From: Stappia sp. 28M-7
GTDB lineage: Bacteria > Pseudomonadota > Alphaproteobacteria > Rhizobiales > Stappiaceae
Assembly: GCF_014252955.1 (NCBI RefSeq)
Contig: NZ_JACMIA010000001.1
Location: forward strand, 3,742,258-3,806,257
Reading direction: 5' to 3'
DNA: 64,000 nucleotides
Within the stretch, counting starts at the first letter, position 1. Each line of letters opens with the position of its first letter. A model generated the notes under the pieces. The model was not told where the DNA came from and ran no database searches. It saw only the letters and a list, made by a program, of their open reading frames with translations. This document shows positions 16,144-27,602 of this stretch, one piece after another. The position numbers and the translations under genes are program-made.

Positions 16144-18174
16144 TCAAAGCAGACCGCGCGCAGGCGTCACGACCGCTGGCAACGCGAAGTTTTCCAACCC
16201 GCCACCCACCCTGCCGCCACGCGCCAGAAGCGCAACGAGATCGGTCGCCGGCACAGGGGCGCCGAACAGGAACCCTTGCGCCACCCGGCAGCCGGCACCG
16301 GTCAGCAGCGCGACCTGCTGCTTCGTCTCCACCCCTTCCACAGTCACGCCGATATCGAGCCGTGCGGCCAGTTCCAGGATCGACGTGACGATCGATAGGC
16401 TGTGACGGTCGCTCTCCAGCGAGCGCACGAAACTGCGGTCGATCTTCAGCTCGTCCCACTGGAAACTGCGCAGATAGGACAGCGCCGAATAGCCGGTTCC
16501 GAAATCGTCGAGCGAGATCGAAACGCCGAGGGCCTTCAGTTTCTTCAGGGTCGCGATCGCCCGGCGCGTGTCCTTCATGACGACGCTTTCGGTCACTTCC
16601 AGTTTCAACCGCGACGCCGGCAAGCCGAAGCGCAACAGCACATCGGCAACGGTCTCGGCCAGATCCTCGCGCGCAAGCTGCGCCACCGACAGGTTGACCG
16701 CGACCGGCAGCTCGATGGGCAGCGCCAGCGTGTCGCGGCAGGCCTGCTCCAGGATCCGCTCGCCGATCTCGACGATCCGTCCCGACGCCTCGGCAATGGG
16801 AATGAACTCGCTGGGAGGCACCCAGCCGAGCGCCGGATGACGCCAACGGGCCAGCGCCTCGAGCCCGACGATGCGTCCGGTCAGCATGTCGACCTGAGGC
16901 TGGTAGTGGGTCGCGATGTCCCCGTCCTCCAGCGCCTGGGTGATGCCTTCCTCGATCTGGCGGCGACGTGTTGCGTCCGCGCGCATGGAAACGTCGTAGA
17001 GCTGCACGCGGCCCTTGCCGGTTGCCTTGGCATGGCTCAACGCCAGATCCGCGTTCTGCAGCATCGACGAGCCGCTCTCGTCGTCTTGCGCCAGCGCAAC
17101 GCCGATCGTCGCGTTGACCACCACATTGCCGCCGCTCAGCGTATGGGCCTCGTGCAGCCCGTCGATGAGCAGCTTGCCCCTGGACACGGCCTCCTCTTCT
17201 CCGCCGGAAAGCCGGGTCAGCACCGTGAACTCGTCGCCGCCAAGCCGCGAGACCACGTCGCGCGGGCCCCAGTCGGCAACGATCCGGCGCAGCCTGTCGG
17301 CGACCGAACGCAGCAGATCGTCGCCGGACGCATGGCCGAGAATGTCGTTGACCGCCTTGAACCCGTCGAGATCGAGCGCAAGGACGGCAAGCCGTCCGCT
17401 CTCTCGCGGCCTGGCAGTCGATATCGCCTGCTCCAGCGAATCGTGGAAGGCGATGCGGTTGGGCAAACCCGTCAGCGGATCATGGCGAGCGGCGAACTCG
17501 AACTCGCGCGCTGTCTGCTCGGCTGTTGCCCTCGCCCGGCGCAGCGAGCGGGCCTGGATAGACATGAACAGCAGCAGCACGGCACCGGTACCGACCAGCA
17601 CCTCAACCAGAATGTTCTGCAGCCTCTGGCGCTCGAGCAATGTGGCGCGGGTTTCGGCGGCCTCGACAAGATTGTCCATCAGCGCCTCGCCGCCGATCCG
17701 GTCGATCACGCCCACAGCCTTTTCGAGCACCGCATCGATACGCGCCAGCGCCGCCCGATCCGGCAGGGCTGCATAGTCGCTTTCGATCGATGCCACGTCC
17801 TGGGACAGTTCGTCGAGCATGGCCTTACGCCGCGGCGATGCGGCAACGAAGGCACCGAACGCCCCCGACGACCAGGTCTCGATACGGCTCGCCAGAATAT
17901 TGTAGAAGAGCCAGGCCTCTTCCGCGTCCGATATGCGGCCGGTCGCTGCATATTGCGAGATGCGCTGCCGTGCCGTCATCGCGTCGACACGTCCGTTGAG
18001 CCCCGACATGGCGATGTCGTAGCGCATCGACTTGTCCACCGCCCCCCCGGTCGTCAATACCGCCTCGGCGTGCAACAGAACCGCCAGCACCAGAACCACC
18101 AGGACCGAAATGGCCAAATGGCGGAAGCGGTCACCGACGGCAGTCGCGCGCTTGAGGAGGATCGACAGGGTCAT
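16144..18174 (-). CDS. Membrane-bound GGDEF-EAL c-di-GMP enzyme
   Basis: 676 residues. TM1 is ~20-40 and TM2 ~188-206, enclosing a helical periplasmic domain of ~145 residues without a recognised fold. Then a GGDEF domain with intact GGDEF at 312-316, and an EAL domain with EAL at 439-441 plus the DDFGTGYS loop and EGVET segment needed for metal and catalysis. Both halves therefore look catalytically competent; which dominates cannot be said. The start is 4 nt behind the stop of the small secreted protein at 18179-18664, so the two are one operon, and the periplasmic domain probably receives a signal from it. Confidence 0.94.
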   Translation of the reverse strand: MTLSILLKRATAVGDRFRHLAISVLVVLVLAVLLHAEAVLTTGGAVDKSMRYDIAMSGLNGRVDAMTARQRISQYAATGRISDAEEAWLFYNILASRIETWSSGAFGAFVAASPRRKAMLDELSQDVASIESDYAALPDRAALARIDAVLEKAVGVIDRIGGEALMDNLVEAAETRATLLERQRLQNILVEVLVGTGAVLLLFMSIQARSLRRARATAEQTAREFEFAARHDPLTGLPNRIAFHDSLEQAISTARPRESGRLAVLALDLDGFKAVNDILGHASGDDLLRSVADRLRRIVADWGPRDVVSRLGGDEFTVLTRLSGGEEEAVSRGKLLIDGLHEAHTLSGGNVVVNATIGVALAQDDESGSSMLQNADLALSHAKATGKGRVQLYDVSMRADATRRRQIEEGITQALEDGDIATHYQPQVDMLTGRIVGLEALARWRHPALGWVPPSEFIPIAEASGRIVEIGERILEQACRDTLALPIELPVAVNLSVAQLAREDLAETVADVLLRFGLPASRLKLEVTESVVMKDTRRAIATLKKLKALGVSISLDDFGTGYSALSYLRSFQWDELKIDRSFVRSLESDRHSLSIVTSILELAARLDIGVTVEGVETKQQVALLTGAGCRVAQGFLFGAPVPATDLVALLARGGRVGGGLENFALPAVVTPARGLL

Positions 18175-18178
18175 CGGC

Positions 18179-18664
18179 TCACTTCAACTTGATACGACGC
18201 AACTGCCAGATCGAACGGGAGTAATAGAGCTCGTTTCTCAGCTCCGGAAAGCGGTCGAAGGGATAGATGACGAAAAGCGGCCCCTTGTCGCGAACCCCGA
18301 GATAGGCACCGTCCGCCTTGAACGCCAGAAGAACGCCGTAGGCCGTCGCGTCGGATACCGGAATCTCGGTGTAGAAATTGTTGAGCGCGACACCTTCGAT
18401 CATCTCGCCCTTGCTGCCGAGCTTGTCCAGAAGATCGGACAGGAGAATTCCTTCGAAGGTAACCACCTTGTCATGCCATGGCGTCGAGGTCTTGACCTTG
18501 CTGACGCCCATGGCCTCAAGATCGGCAATTGTGAAATCTCGGGATGCGTTGCCCTCGATATTGCCCTCGACTGTCAGAACGACGGGGCCGGACGCGTGGG
18601 CCGCGGGGACGGCGAGCAACCACATGCCTGCAACAAGTGACAAAAGGAACCGTGCAAGTGACAT
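18179..18664 (-). CDS. Small secreted protein resembling an oxidoreductase molybdopterin-binding domain
   Basis: 161 residues with a signal peptide (residues 1-~25, ending AAHASG). The body has VLTVEGNI, FTIADLEAMG, a TPWHDKVVTFEGILLSDLLDKLG segment and a late YPFDRFPELRNELYYSRSIWQLRRIKL. This layout recalls truncated PF00174-type domains that lack the cofactor-binding Cys; no Cys is present at all here, so it is unlikely to be a working Mo enzyme. Upstream and 4 nt from the GGDEF-EAL gene, it may be a periplasmic ligand-sensing partner. A GGAGAA ribosome-binding site precedes the ATG. Confidence 0.75.
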   Translation of the reverse strand: MSLARFLLSLVAGMWLLAVPAAHASGPVVLTVEGNIEGNASRDFTIADLEAMGVSKVKTSTPWHDKVVTFEGILLSDLLDKLGSKGEMIEGVALNNFYTEIPVSDATAYGVLLAFKADGAYLGVRDKGPLFVIYPFDRFPELRNELYYSRSIWQLRRIKLK

Positions 18665-19033
18665 GACCGTTCTCCGTTATTGTACCTATTATTCAATCGA
18701 AAGTCGCGTTTTACTTCTTGACACCCAGCGCCGCCCCTTCGATTCAAGCGACACTATAGTACGTTCCGGAGGGAATTTTTAGATTAAATACTTGTCACCA
18801 CTGCTAAATCCTTACCATTTGTTAACCATACCATCAGTGGAAAACGGAAAACCAAGGCGAGATACCGTTTCGTCAGCGAGGCAGCGGCGGCGTGAAACAT
18901 TCCCGGACGCTCGTTCCAAAGCAAAACAGCCCGGATGGTTTTCCATCCGGGCTGTGGTGTTTTTGTGGTGCGGGCGCAGCGCTGTCCGGGCCAATGCCGG
19001 TCCTGATACCCCGTCGACGTGCGGCGTGGTTTG
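18665..19033. other. 369-bp intergenic region between two leftward operons
   Basis: The left part (18665-18860) is AT-richer than its surroundings and must hold the promoter of the leftward 18664 operon; a TACAAT box lies close to that start, but no clear -35 was found. The right part holds the terminator at 18926-18955 that ends the Mo-hydroxylase operon. A plus-strand frame of 165 codons across 18792-19289 runs into the FAD-subunit gene on the other strand and shows no protein family features, so I do not call it. Confidence 0.6.
18926..18955 (-). terminator. Terminator of the leftward Mo-hydroxylase operon
   Basis: Perfect 13-bp stem ACAGCCCGGATGG / CCATCCGGGCTGT with a 4-nt loop, 79 nt past the stop of the FAD subunit gene. 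Read leftward it is followed directly by TTTGCTTTGG; read rightward by GGTGTTTTT. No gene on the plus strand needs it, so it most likely serves the leftward operon. Confidence 0.75.
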
Positions 19034-19834
19034 TCAGCCTGCGAGTTTAGCGACTGCTCGTTTGGCCATTACGGTGATGAGGTTTGCGCGGTATTCGGCC
19101 GAGCCGTGGATGTCGGAGATGAGGTCGTCGGCCTCGGTTGCGACGGCGGCCGCGGCCTCCGGCGTGAAGCTCTGCGACAGCGCCTGTTCCAGCCCCTCGT
19201 GGCGGAAGACGCCGTTCGACCCGGCGCCCGTCACCGCGACCCGTACCCCGTCCTCGGTGCGGGCGATGAACACGCCGGCCATCGCATAGCGCGAGGCCGG
19301 GTTCGGATACTTGGCATAGGCGCAGGCCGCGCAGGCGGGGATTTCCACCGCCGTCACGATCTCCCCCTCCTCCAGCGCCGTCTCGAACAGACCGGTGAAG
19401 AACTCCTCAGCCGCAAGCCGGCGCTTGTCGGTGACGATCGTCGCCCCCAAGGCCAGCATCGCCGAAGGATAGTCCGCCGCCGGGTCGTTGTTGGCGATCG
19501 ACCCGCCGATCGTCCCGCGGTGGCGCACATGCGGATCGCCGATATGGCCGGCAAGCTCCGCAAGCCCCGGCGCCAGGCGCCGCACGCTCTGCGAGCCGGC
19601 AACCTCCGCATGGGTCGTCGCCGCCCCGATCCGCAAGGCACCGCCCGTCTCCGCGATCCCCTTCAGGTCGGCGACATGCGTCACGTCGACAAGATCGGAC
19701 GGCGCCGCCAGCCGCTGCTTCATCGTCGGCAGCAAGGTCATGCCGCCAGACAGGATCTTGCCGTCCTCGCTGCCGGCGATCTTCGCCGCCGCATCGGCGA
19801 CGCTCGTCGCCCGGTGATAGGTCGTCTCGTACAT
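19034..19834 (-). CDS. CoxM-like FAD-binding subunit of a xanthine dehydrogenase family enzyme
   Basis: 266 residues from the ATG at 19834 with GGGAGA upstream. The FAD-binding signatures of this family are clear: KILSGGMTLLPTMKQRL near residues 26-42 and HRGTIGGSIANNDPAADYP near 105. The C-terminal CO_deh_flav_C part carries YAKYPNPASRYAMAGVFIA. It passes electrons from the Fe-S subunit to the acceptor. Last gene of the leftward G-S-L-M order. Confidence 0.94.
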   Translation of the reverse strand: MYETTYHRATSVADAAAKIAGSEDGKILSGGMTLLPTMKQRLAAPSDLVDVTHVADLKGIAETGGALRIGAATTHAEVAGSQSVRRLAPGLAELAGHIGDPHVRHRGTIGGSIANNDPAADYPSAMLALGATIVTDKRRLAAEEFFTGLFETALEEGEIVTAVEIPACAACAYAKYPNPASRYAMAGVFIARTEDGVRVAVTGAGSNGVFRHEGLEQALSQSFTPEAAAAVATEADDLISDIHGSAEYRANLITVMAKRAVAKLAG

Positions 19835-19971
19835 CCCGGTTCTCCCTCGCCCGGCAGTTCCGACCGGGCCTCTTGCTCGTCTGGTGAGGCGCCCCCGGGG
19901 CCTAGGGCCGTCCGGGAGCGCCGTCCTCAAGGATTGCGTGGGCGTCTGTTCCGCCGTGCTGCTCCGCTGCC

Positions 19972-22341
<2,370 letters not shown>

Positions 22342-22567
22342 CTCGTCCTCCCTCGCGGATGCCCGCGGCCGCCGGCCTCCTCGCCGCGCCGCACTCCGCT
22401 TCGACATTGTCCTTGCTCGAACTGTCCTTGCCCGAAGTTCTGGCCCGAAGCCCTGATCCGGACGATGCGCCCGGACACCCTGCCCGGCAGGCCCGCCGCA
22501 GGGCCGTTCCCCCCAGAACGCCCCAGAACGGCCGCGGGCCTTGCACCGGCAGGGCGGCTTCAGCGCC

Positions 22568-23059
22568 CTATTCGGCCGCCGTCTTCATCCCGGCCATCGT
22601 CTGGCTCGCGGCCGCGATCGCCTTGACGATGTTGTGGTAGCCCGTGCAGCGACAGATGTTGCCTTCCAGCTCGGCCCGGATCGTCGCCTCGTCCAGCGGT
22701 CCCCCGCCATGGCGCGCGATCATGTCCACCGCCGCCATGATCATCCCCGGCGTGCAGAAGCCGCACTGCAGCCCGTGATGCTCCTTGAACGCCGCCTGCA
22801 CCGGGTGCAGCTCACCCCCGGACGCAAGACCCTCGATCGTCGTCACGTCCGACCCCGAGGCCTGCGCCGCAAGCATCGTGCAGGACTTCACCGCCTTGCC
22901 GTCCACATGCACCACGCACGCCCCGCATTGCGACGTGTCGCAGCCCACATGCGTCCCCGTCAGGCCAAGACCCTCGCGCAGGAACTCAACGAGAAGCGTC
23001 CGGTCCTCGACCGTCCGCGTCACCGTCCGCCCGTTCACGACCATGCTCACTTCGGCCAT
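22568..23059 (-). CDS. CoxS-like (2Fe-2S) subunit
   Basis: 163 residues. Two [2Fe-2S] sites are visible: the plant-type ferredoxin pattern CDTSQCGAC plus a later Cys (VKSCTMLA), and the helical domain CGFCTPGM ... [13 protein letters not shown] precedes the ATG at 23059. It shuttles electrons from the Mo site to FAD. Spacing to the large-subunit gene is 226 bp, wide for such an operon. Confidence 0.95.
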   Translation of the reverse strand: MAEVSMVVNGRTVTRTVEDRTLLVEFLREGLGLTGTHVGCDTSQCGACVVHVDGKAVKSCTMLAAQASGSDVTTIEGLASGGELHPVQAAFKEHHGLQCGFCTPGMIMAAVDMIARHGGGPLDEATIRAELEGNICRCTGYHNIVKAIAAASQTMAGMKTAAE

Positions 23060-23184
23060 GCAAATCCTCCCTCGTTCCAAAAGGCCTGTTCCAACGCCCC
23101 TTCAGGACCCGGCCGGCCATCTTCAAACCTGTTGCCCAAACCAGTGCGCGCCAACACCGGCGCGCCAAACTCAGCGCGCCAACC

Positions 23185-23922
23185 TCACCGTGTCAGCGCC
23201 AGGATCACGATCACCACCGCAAGCGCCGCAAGCCCCCACACCATCGGGCCGCCGAGAAAACCCCGGCCCGCCGCCGCCTCGACCTCGGTCTCGACCTCGC
23301 GCGCCGTCTTCACGACCCGCTCCTCCGCCTCGTGCACCGCATCAGAGACCGCCTCGCCGACATCGCCGGGAAGCCGCGACAAAGCCGCGCTCTTCGCCGC
23401 CTCGATCTCGCCCGCATCCGGCTCGTCCGCAAACGCCGCAGCACCAGCGCCAGCAGCAGCACCAGTCTCGCCCGACGCCGCGCCGCCCTCCACGATCTCC
23501 TTGAACTTGCCGAAGAACTCGTCCGCCATCTTGCGCGACGTCGACACGATCAGACGGCTGCCAAGCTGCGCCAGCTTGCCGCCGACCTGCGCCTTCACCG
23601 TGTAGCTCAGCACCGTCTCGGCCCCGTCCTCGGCCAGCGACACATCCGCCGCACCCTTGGCAAAGCCGGCAACCCCGCCCTTGCCCTCGCCGACGATCGT
23701 GTAGCTCTCAGGCGGGTTCAGGTTCTCAAGCGTCACCGCACCCTTGAACGTCGCCTTCACAGGCCCGATCTTCGCAACGACCGTCGCCGTCATCTCCCGA
23801 TCCGAAACCTTCTCAAGCTCCTCGCAACCGGGAATGCAACGACGCAAAACATCCGCATCGTTCAGCGCGGCCCAAACCGCCCCGCGACCTGCCAAAATCC
23901 GATACTCACCCAACAAATCCAT
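23185..23922 (-). CDS. CoxG-like SRPBCC protein with C-terminal membrane anchor
   Basis: 245 residues from the ATG at 23922 with GGGAGGAGC upstream. Residues 1-~145 are a CoxG/SRPBCC fold ([49 protein letters not shown]). An Ala/Glu-rich linker (~150-215) follows, then a single helix [16 protein letters not shown] at the C-terminus. CoxG proteins of aerobic CO dehydrogenases attach the enzyme to the membrane, and the tail here fits that role. First gene of the leftward operon, divergent from the FIST gene; the 251-bp gap holds both promoters, but I could not place them. Confidence 0.9.
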   Translation of the reverse strand: MDLLGEYRILAGRGAVWAALNDADVLRRCIPGCEELEKVSDREMTATVVAKIGPVKATFKGAVTLENLNPPESYTIVGEGKGGVAGFAKGAADVSLAEDGAETVLSYTVKAQVGGKLAQLGSRLIVSTSRKMADEFFGKFKEIVEGGAASGETGAAAGAGAAAFADEPDAGEIEAAKSAALSRLPGDVGEAVSDAVHEAEERVVKTAREVETEVEAAAGRGFLGGPMVWGLAALAVVIVILALTR

Positions 23923-24173
23923 GGAAGCTCCTCCCGGCCCGGCCTCTGGCGTCAAGATGCCTGGCAGGCCGTTTGCCCGGTCTCCCTCCAGGCGCCCTCA
24001 GGAAAAGGCAGCGCTCCCCCCTTGTACACTGTACTTTCGGTCAAAGCCGAACGTCTGCTTGTCACGTCGAAGCGAGCGGACCTAGACTGGGCCGTCGCCA
24101 CAGCGCCATCCGGGAGCCGGTCTTGCCGGCAGTCCGGAACGGGGAGATGGCGGGCGGCGCGAGGGAGGAAAAC

Positions 24174-25349
24174 GTGCAGCCGAACGGCGGCATCGAACAC
24201 GCCTGCGGCGTCATCGCACTCGATTGCGACGACCCGGGCGATGCGGGATACTGGGTTCGCGTGGCCGCCGCGCGCGAGCGCAATCGTGCGGGCTTTGCCC
24301 TGGTGTTCTTCTCTTCGGCGCGCTTTGCAGCCGAGGATGTGACAGCGGCACTGGCCGCGATATGCCCCGACCTGCCCTATGCGGCCTGCTCCACTGCAGG
24401 GGAGATCACCCGAAGCGGCATCTGCGAGGGCAATCTCGTCGTCATTCTCTTCCCGGCCGCCCGCTTTCGGATCGCAGCCCACCGGATCCTGGACATTCGC
24501 CGCGCCGGCATGGAAAGGATCGTGGCACAGGTCAGCAAGGCCAAGCGCGGATTTCTCGGATCCGCCGCAAGCCCTGCCAACACATTCGCCCTGTGCCTGA
24601 TCGACGGCCTGTCATTCGCCGAGGAATCCGTCACCGCCGCGCTTCATTGGGGCCTCGACGACATTCCCCTTCTGGGCGGGTCGGCCGGCGATGACATGCG
24701 CTTCGGCGCGACGACCCTGCTCCTGGACGGGGAACCGGCAAGCAATGCCGCGATCCTGATCCTGGTCGAGACGCAGGTTCCCTTCCACATCTTCAAGACC
24801 GACAATTTCGTCCCCACACCGGACAAGCTGGTGGTGACCCGCTCCGATCCCGACAGGCGCATCGTCCACGAGTTCAACGCAGCCCCAGCCGCAGAAGAAT
24901 ATGCCCGTGTGATCGGCATGGATCCGCAGAGCCTGTCGCCGATGAGCTTCGCCTCGCATCCGCTCGTCGTACGGGTCGGCGGGGAGTACTACTGCCGCTC
25001 GGTCCAAAAGATGAACCGCGACGGCTCGCTTTCCTTCTTCTGCGCCATCGACGACGGCATCGTCATGACCGTTGCCGAACCGGCCGGCATGACCCGCACC
25101 ACGCGCGCCGCCTTCGACGCGGTGCGCGAGCGCATCGGCGGCATCGACTTCGTACTCGGCTTCGACTGCGTTCTGCGGCGGATCGATGCCCGCAACCGCC
25201 AGGTGACACACCGCATCGCCGCGATCTATCGTGAGAACAAGGTCATCGGCTTCAACACCTATGGCGAACAGTACCTGTCGATGCACCTCAACCAGACCTT
25301 CACCGGCATTGCCTTCGGTCTGGGACAGAGCGGCGGGAGCGGTCCATGA
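24174..25349 (+). CDS. FIST domain sensor protein, NosP-like
   Basis: 391 residues from a GTG at 24174 that has AGGGAGGAA just upstream; an ATG at 24147 is the alternative. FIST_N covers ~15-220 (FALVFFSSARFAAEDVTAALAAI, ACSTAGEI, PLLGGSAGDDMRFG) and FIST_C the rest (SFASHPLVVRVGGEYYCRSV, IDFVLGFDCVLRRID, VIGFNTYGEQY). NosP, a FIST protein that binds heme and senses NO in Pseudomonas and Legionella, is encoded next to a histidine kinase, as here. The stop overlaps the kinase start (ATGA), so the two are one unit. Heme binding is inferred from the family. Confidence 0.88.
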   Translation: MQPNGGIEHACGVIALDCDDPGDAGYWVRVAAARERNRAGFALVFFSSARFAAEDVTAALAAICPDLPYAACSTAGEITRSGICEGNLVVILFPAARFRIAAHRILDIRRAGMERIVAQVSKAKRGFLGSAASPANTFALCLIDGLSFAEESVTAALHWGLDDIPLLGGSAGDDMRFGATTLLLDGEPASNAAILILVETQVPFHIFKTDNFVPTPDKLVVTRSDPDRRIVHEFNAAPAAEEYARVIGMDPQSLSPMSFASHPLVVRVGGEYYCRSVQKMNRDGSLSFFCAIDDGIVMTVAEPAGMTRTTRAAFDAVRERIGGIDFVLGFDCVLRRIDARNRQVTHRIAAIYRENKVIGFNTYGEQYLSMHLNQTFTGIAFGLGQSGGSGP

Positions 25350-26698
25350 GCATTCTCGACATCGACGATGCGGAACGCCTGAAGCGCATCAACGATGCGC
25401 TGATCAATCGCGTCGAGCGCGCGATGGATCAGCAGCGCAACGCCTTTTCGCTGTTTCAGACCGCCATCGCGCTGGAGGGACAGGTCCGCAGGCGCACAGA
25501 CGAGTTGACCTCCACCCTGCGCAATCTCGAGAAGACCAACGCGGAACTTGCCCGGCAGAAGGAAATCTCGGAGCGCGCCGACCAGTCGAAGACACGGTTT
25601 CTCGCTGCCGCAAGCCATGACGTGCTGCAACCCCTGCACGCGGCCCAGCTGACCATGTCGGCGCTCTACGACCTGCAGAAGAGCGAACGCGGCCGGGCGA
25701 TGGTCATGCAGGTCGAGCGCTCGCTCGACACCATGAACGAGCTTCTGCACACGCTGCTCGACATTTCCCGCCTCGATGCCGGAGTGATGGTACCCGACCC
25801 CACGGCGGTGCCGCTGGTCCCGGTCATCGAGTCGCTGCTGTCCGATCTGCGCCCCATCGCCGAAGCGAAGGGCCTGCGCCTGCAGACCTCGATCACCGGG
25901 GACCATGTGCGCTCCGACCGGACCATGCTGCGGCGCGCCCTGCAGAACCTGATCTCCAACGCCATCCGCTACACCGACCGCGGCGGCGTGCTGATCGGCA
26001 CCCGGCGGCGCGGCAACATGGTGGCCATCGAAGTGGTGGATACGGGCTGCGGCATCCCGCTCGACCAGCGCGAGCTGATCTTCGACGAATTCCACCGTGG
26101 GCCGGCGGCCAAGGGCCATGCCGGGCGCGACGACGACTGCGCTCTCGGCCTCGGCCTGTCCATCGTGCGCCGCCTAGTGACGGCACTCGGCCACGAACTC
26201 AGCCTGACATCGGAAGTCGGCAAAGGCAGCCGTTTCCGCATTCTCGCCGAACGGTGCGAGCCGCCTTCGCCCGGCAAGGCCAGGCCGCAAGCGGCCCAGC
26301 GGCCGGCCTGCGACGCCACCCTTGCCGGCCGGCGCATCCTGCTGCTGGAAAACGACATCGAGGTGACCCGCGCAATGTCGACCCTCCTCGACGGATGGGG
26401 ATGCGAACACCGGATCGCAGCCTCGCAGGCCGGAGCGGACGAACTGCTGGACGAAGGCTTCGTGCCCGAGCTGATCATCGCCGACCAGCATCTCGACCAT
26501 GGCGACCAGGGCACGCGAACGGTCGCGGCACTGCTGCAGCGCCTGCGGCGCCGGGCCCCGGTGATCCTTGCCACGGCGGATATCTCCGAGGCAGTCGTGA
26601 AGGACGCGGCGAACCTTGGCGCGGAATTCATGGCCAAGCCGGTGAAACCCGCACAGCTACGAGCGCTCATGGCGCATCTTCTGGCCGCGGCACCGTAG
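25346..26698 (+). CDS. Hybrid histidine kinase with C-terminal receiver (NahK-like)
   Basis: 450 residues, no membrane segment, so cytoplasmic. Residues ~20-85 are coiled coil. The H-box is AAASHDVLQPLHA with His91. HATPase motifs follow (QNLISNAIRYT, VVDTGCGIP, ALGLGLSIVRRL). A receiver domain occupies ~325-450 with acceptor Asp380 in LIIADQHLD and the conserved Lys in AKPVKP. It lacks PAS domains, so input must come from the coupled FIST protein. The HDVLQPL box is the type found in NahK/ErcS' kinases. Convergent with the response regulator gene at 26722. Confidence 0.93.
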   Translation: MSILDIDDAERLKRINDALINRVERAMDQQRNAFSLFQTAIALEGQVRRRTDELTSTLRNLEKTNAELARQKEISERADQSKTRFLAAASHDVLQPLHAAQLTMSALYDLQKSERGRAMVMQVERSLDTMNELLHTLLDISRLDAGVMVPDPTAVPLVPVIESLLSDLRPIAEAKGLRLQTSITGDHVRSDRTMLRRALQNLISNAIRYTDRGGVLIGTRRRGNMVAIEVVDTGCGIPLDQRELIFDEFHRGPAAKGHAGRDDDCALGLGLSIVRRLVTALGHELSLTSEVGKGSRFRILAERCEPPSPGKARPQAAQRPACDATLAGRRILLLENDIEVTRAMSTLLDGWGCEHRIAASQAGADELLDEGFVPELIIADQHLDHGDQGTRTVAALLQRLRRRAPVILATADISEAVVKDAANLGAEFMAKPVKPAQLRALMAHLLAAAP

Positions 26699-26721
26699 AG
26701 GCGGCCAGCAAGTGAGGACGG

Positions 26722-27438
26722 TCAGGCGCCGGCCTTGCCGCTCTTGCCGTGCGCAAAGGGGTCGAAGAGATCGGGGCCCGAAATCTGTTCCAGCTTCGAC
26801 ATCTCGATCACCACCTGGGTGCGACTGAAGACGTTGAGCTTCCGCAAGATCTCCGAGACGTGCGCTTTCACGGTGGTTTCCCCCACCTCCAGCTGGTAGG
26901 CGATCTGCTTGTTGAGCAGCCCGTCGCAGATCATCCGAAGCACCTTGAGCTGCTGCGGCGTCAGCGTTGCCACCCGGTCGATCATGTCCTGGGCATGTGC
27001 GTCGATCTGGTCATCGCTGCCCGCCAGAAGATCGTCGGGCACGAACACCGCACCGTTGATGACTTTCTGGATTGCGTCAGCCAGGGCCGCCTTCTTGGCC
27101 GATTTCGGGATGAACCCGGCCGCCCCGTAGGCGATCACCTGCGAGATGACCTTCCGCTCCTCATGTCCCGAAACAACCACCACCGGAAGACGCGGAAAAT
27201 TGGTCCGCAGGTGCAAAAGCCCGTCCATGCCGCGCACTCCCGGCAGGTTGAGGTCGAGCAGCGCTAGGTCGAAACCGCCTTCCGCGGCGAGAATATCACA
27301 GGCTTCCGACAGCGATGCGGCGTCCTGGGTATCGGCATCCGGATAGGCCTGCGTCACCGCACTATGCAGAGCCTCTCGAAACAACGGATGATCGTCGATG
27401 ATCAGGAATTTGGCCATGGCACCAGATTGAACTGACAT
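26722..27438 (-). CDS. NarL/LuxR family response regulator
   Basis: 238 residues from the ATG at 27438 (GGAGAG upstream; in-frame ATGs at 27417 and 27456 are weaker). Receiver domain ~10-125 with acceptor Asp62 in LALLDLNLPG and Lys in FIPKSAKKA. LuxR-type helix-turn-helix ~168-230 (LTPQQLKVLRMICDGLLNKQIA, TTVKAHVSEILRKL). Gene position suggests it is the output of the FIST-kinase pair, as AgmR/ErbR-type regulators are for related kinases. A hairpin overlaps its ribosome-binding site. Confidence 0.93.
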   Translation of the reverse strand: MSVQSGAMAKFLIIDDHPLFREALHSAVTQAYPDADTQDAASLSEACDILAAEGGFDLALLDLNLPGVRGMDGLLHLRTNFPRLPVVVVSGHEERKVISQVIAYGAAGFIPKSAKKAALADAIQKVINGAVFVPDDLLAGSDDQIDAHAQDMIDRVATLTPQQLKVLRMICDGLLNKQIAYQLEVGETTVKAHVSEILRKLNVFSRTQVVIEMSKLEQISGPDLFDPFAHGKSGKAGA

Positions 27439-27453
27439 GTCGGTCTCTCCGAC
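27439..27453 (-). promoter_or_regulatory. Hairpin that may mask the response regulator ribosome-binding site
   Basis: GTCGG / CCGAC, a 5-bp perfect stem with a 5-nt loop, lies directly before the ATG at 27438. The loop and stem contain the GGAGAG ribosome-binding site on the leftward mRNA, so folding could limit translation. Short stem; could be coincidence. Confidence 0.3.
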
Positions 27454-27602
27454 CATCGCATCAAATGCGTGATCTTCAAAGGCTTTGTCCGCAAGAGGCC
27501 GACAAGCGCCGGCACACCCTGACAAGGAGTGTCGCCAAGCATCGACACCCCGACAAGCGGACTAAAGAACGAGAGGTGTGAAGCGCAGGGTCGCGGGAAC
27601 GC

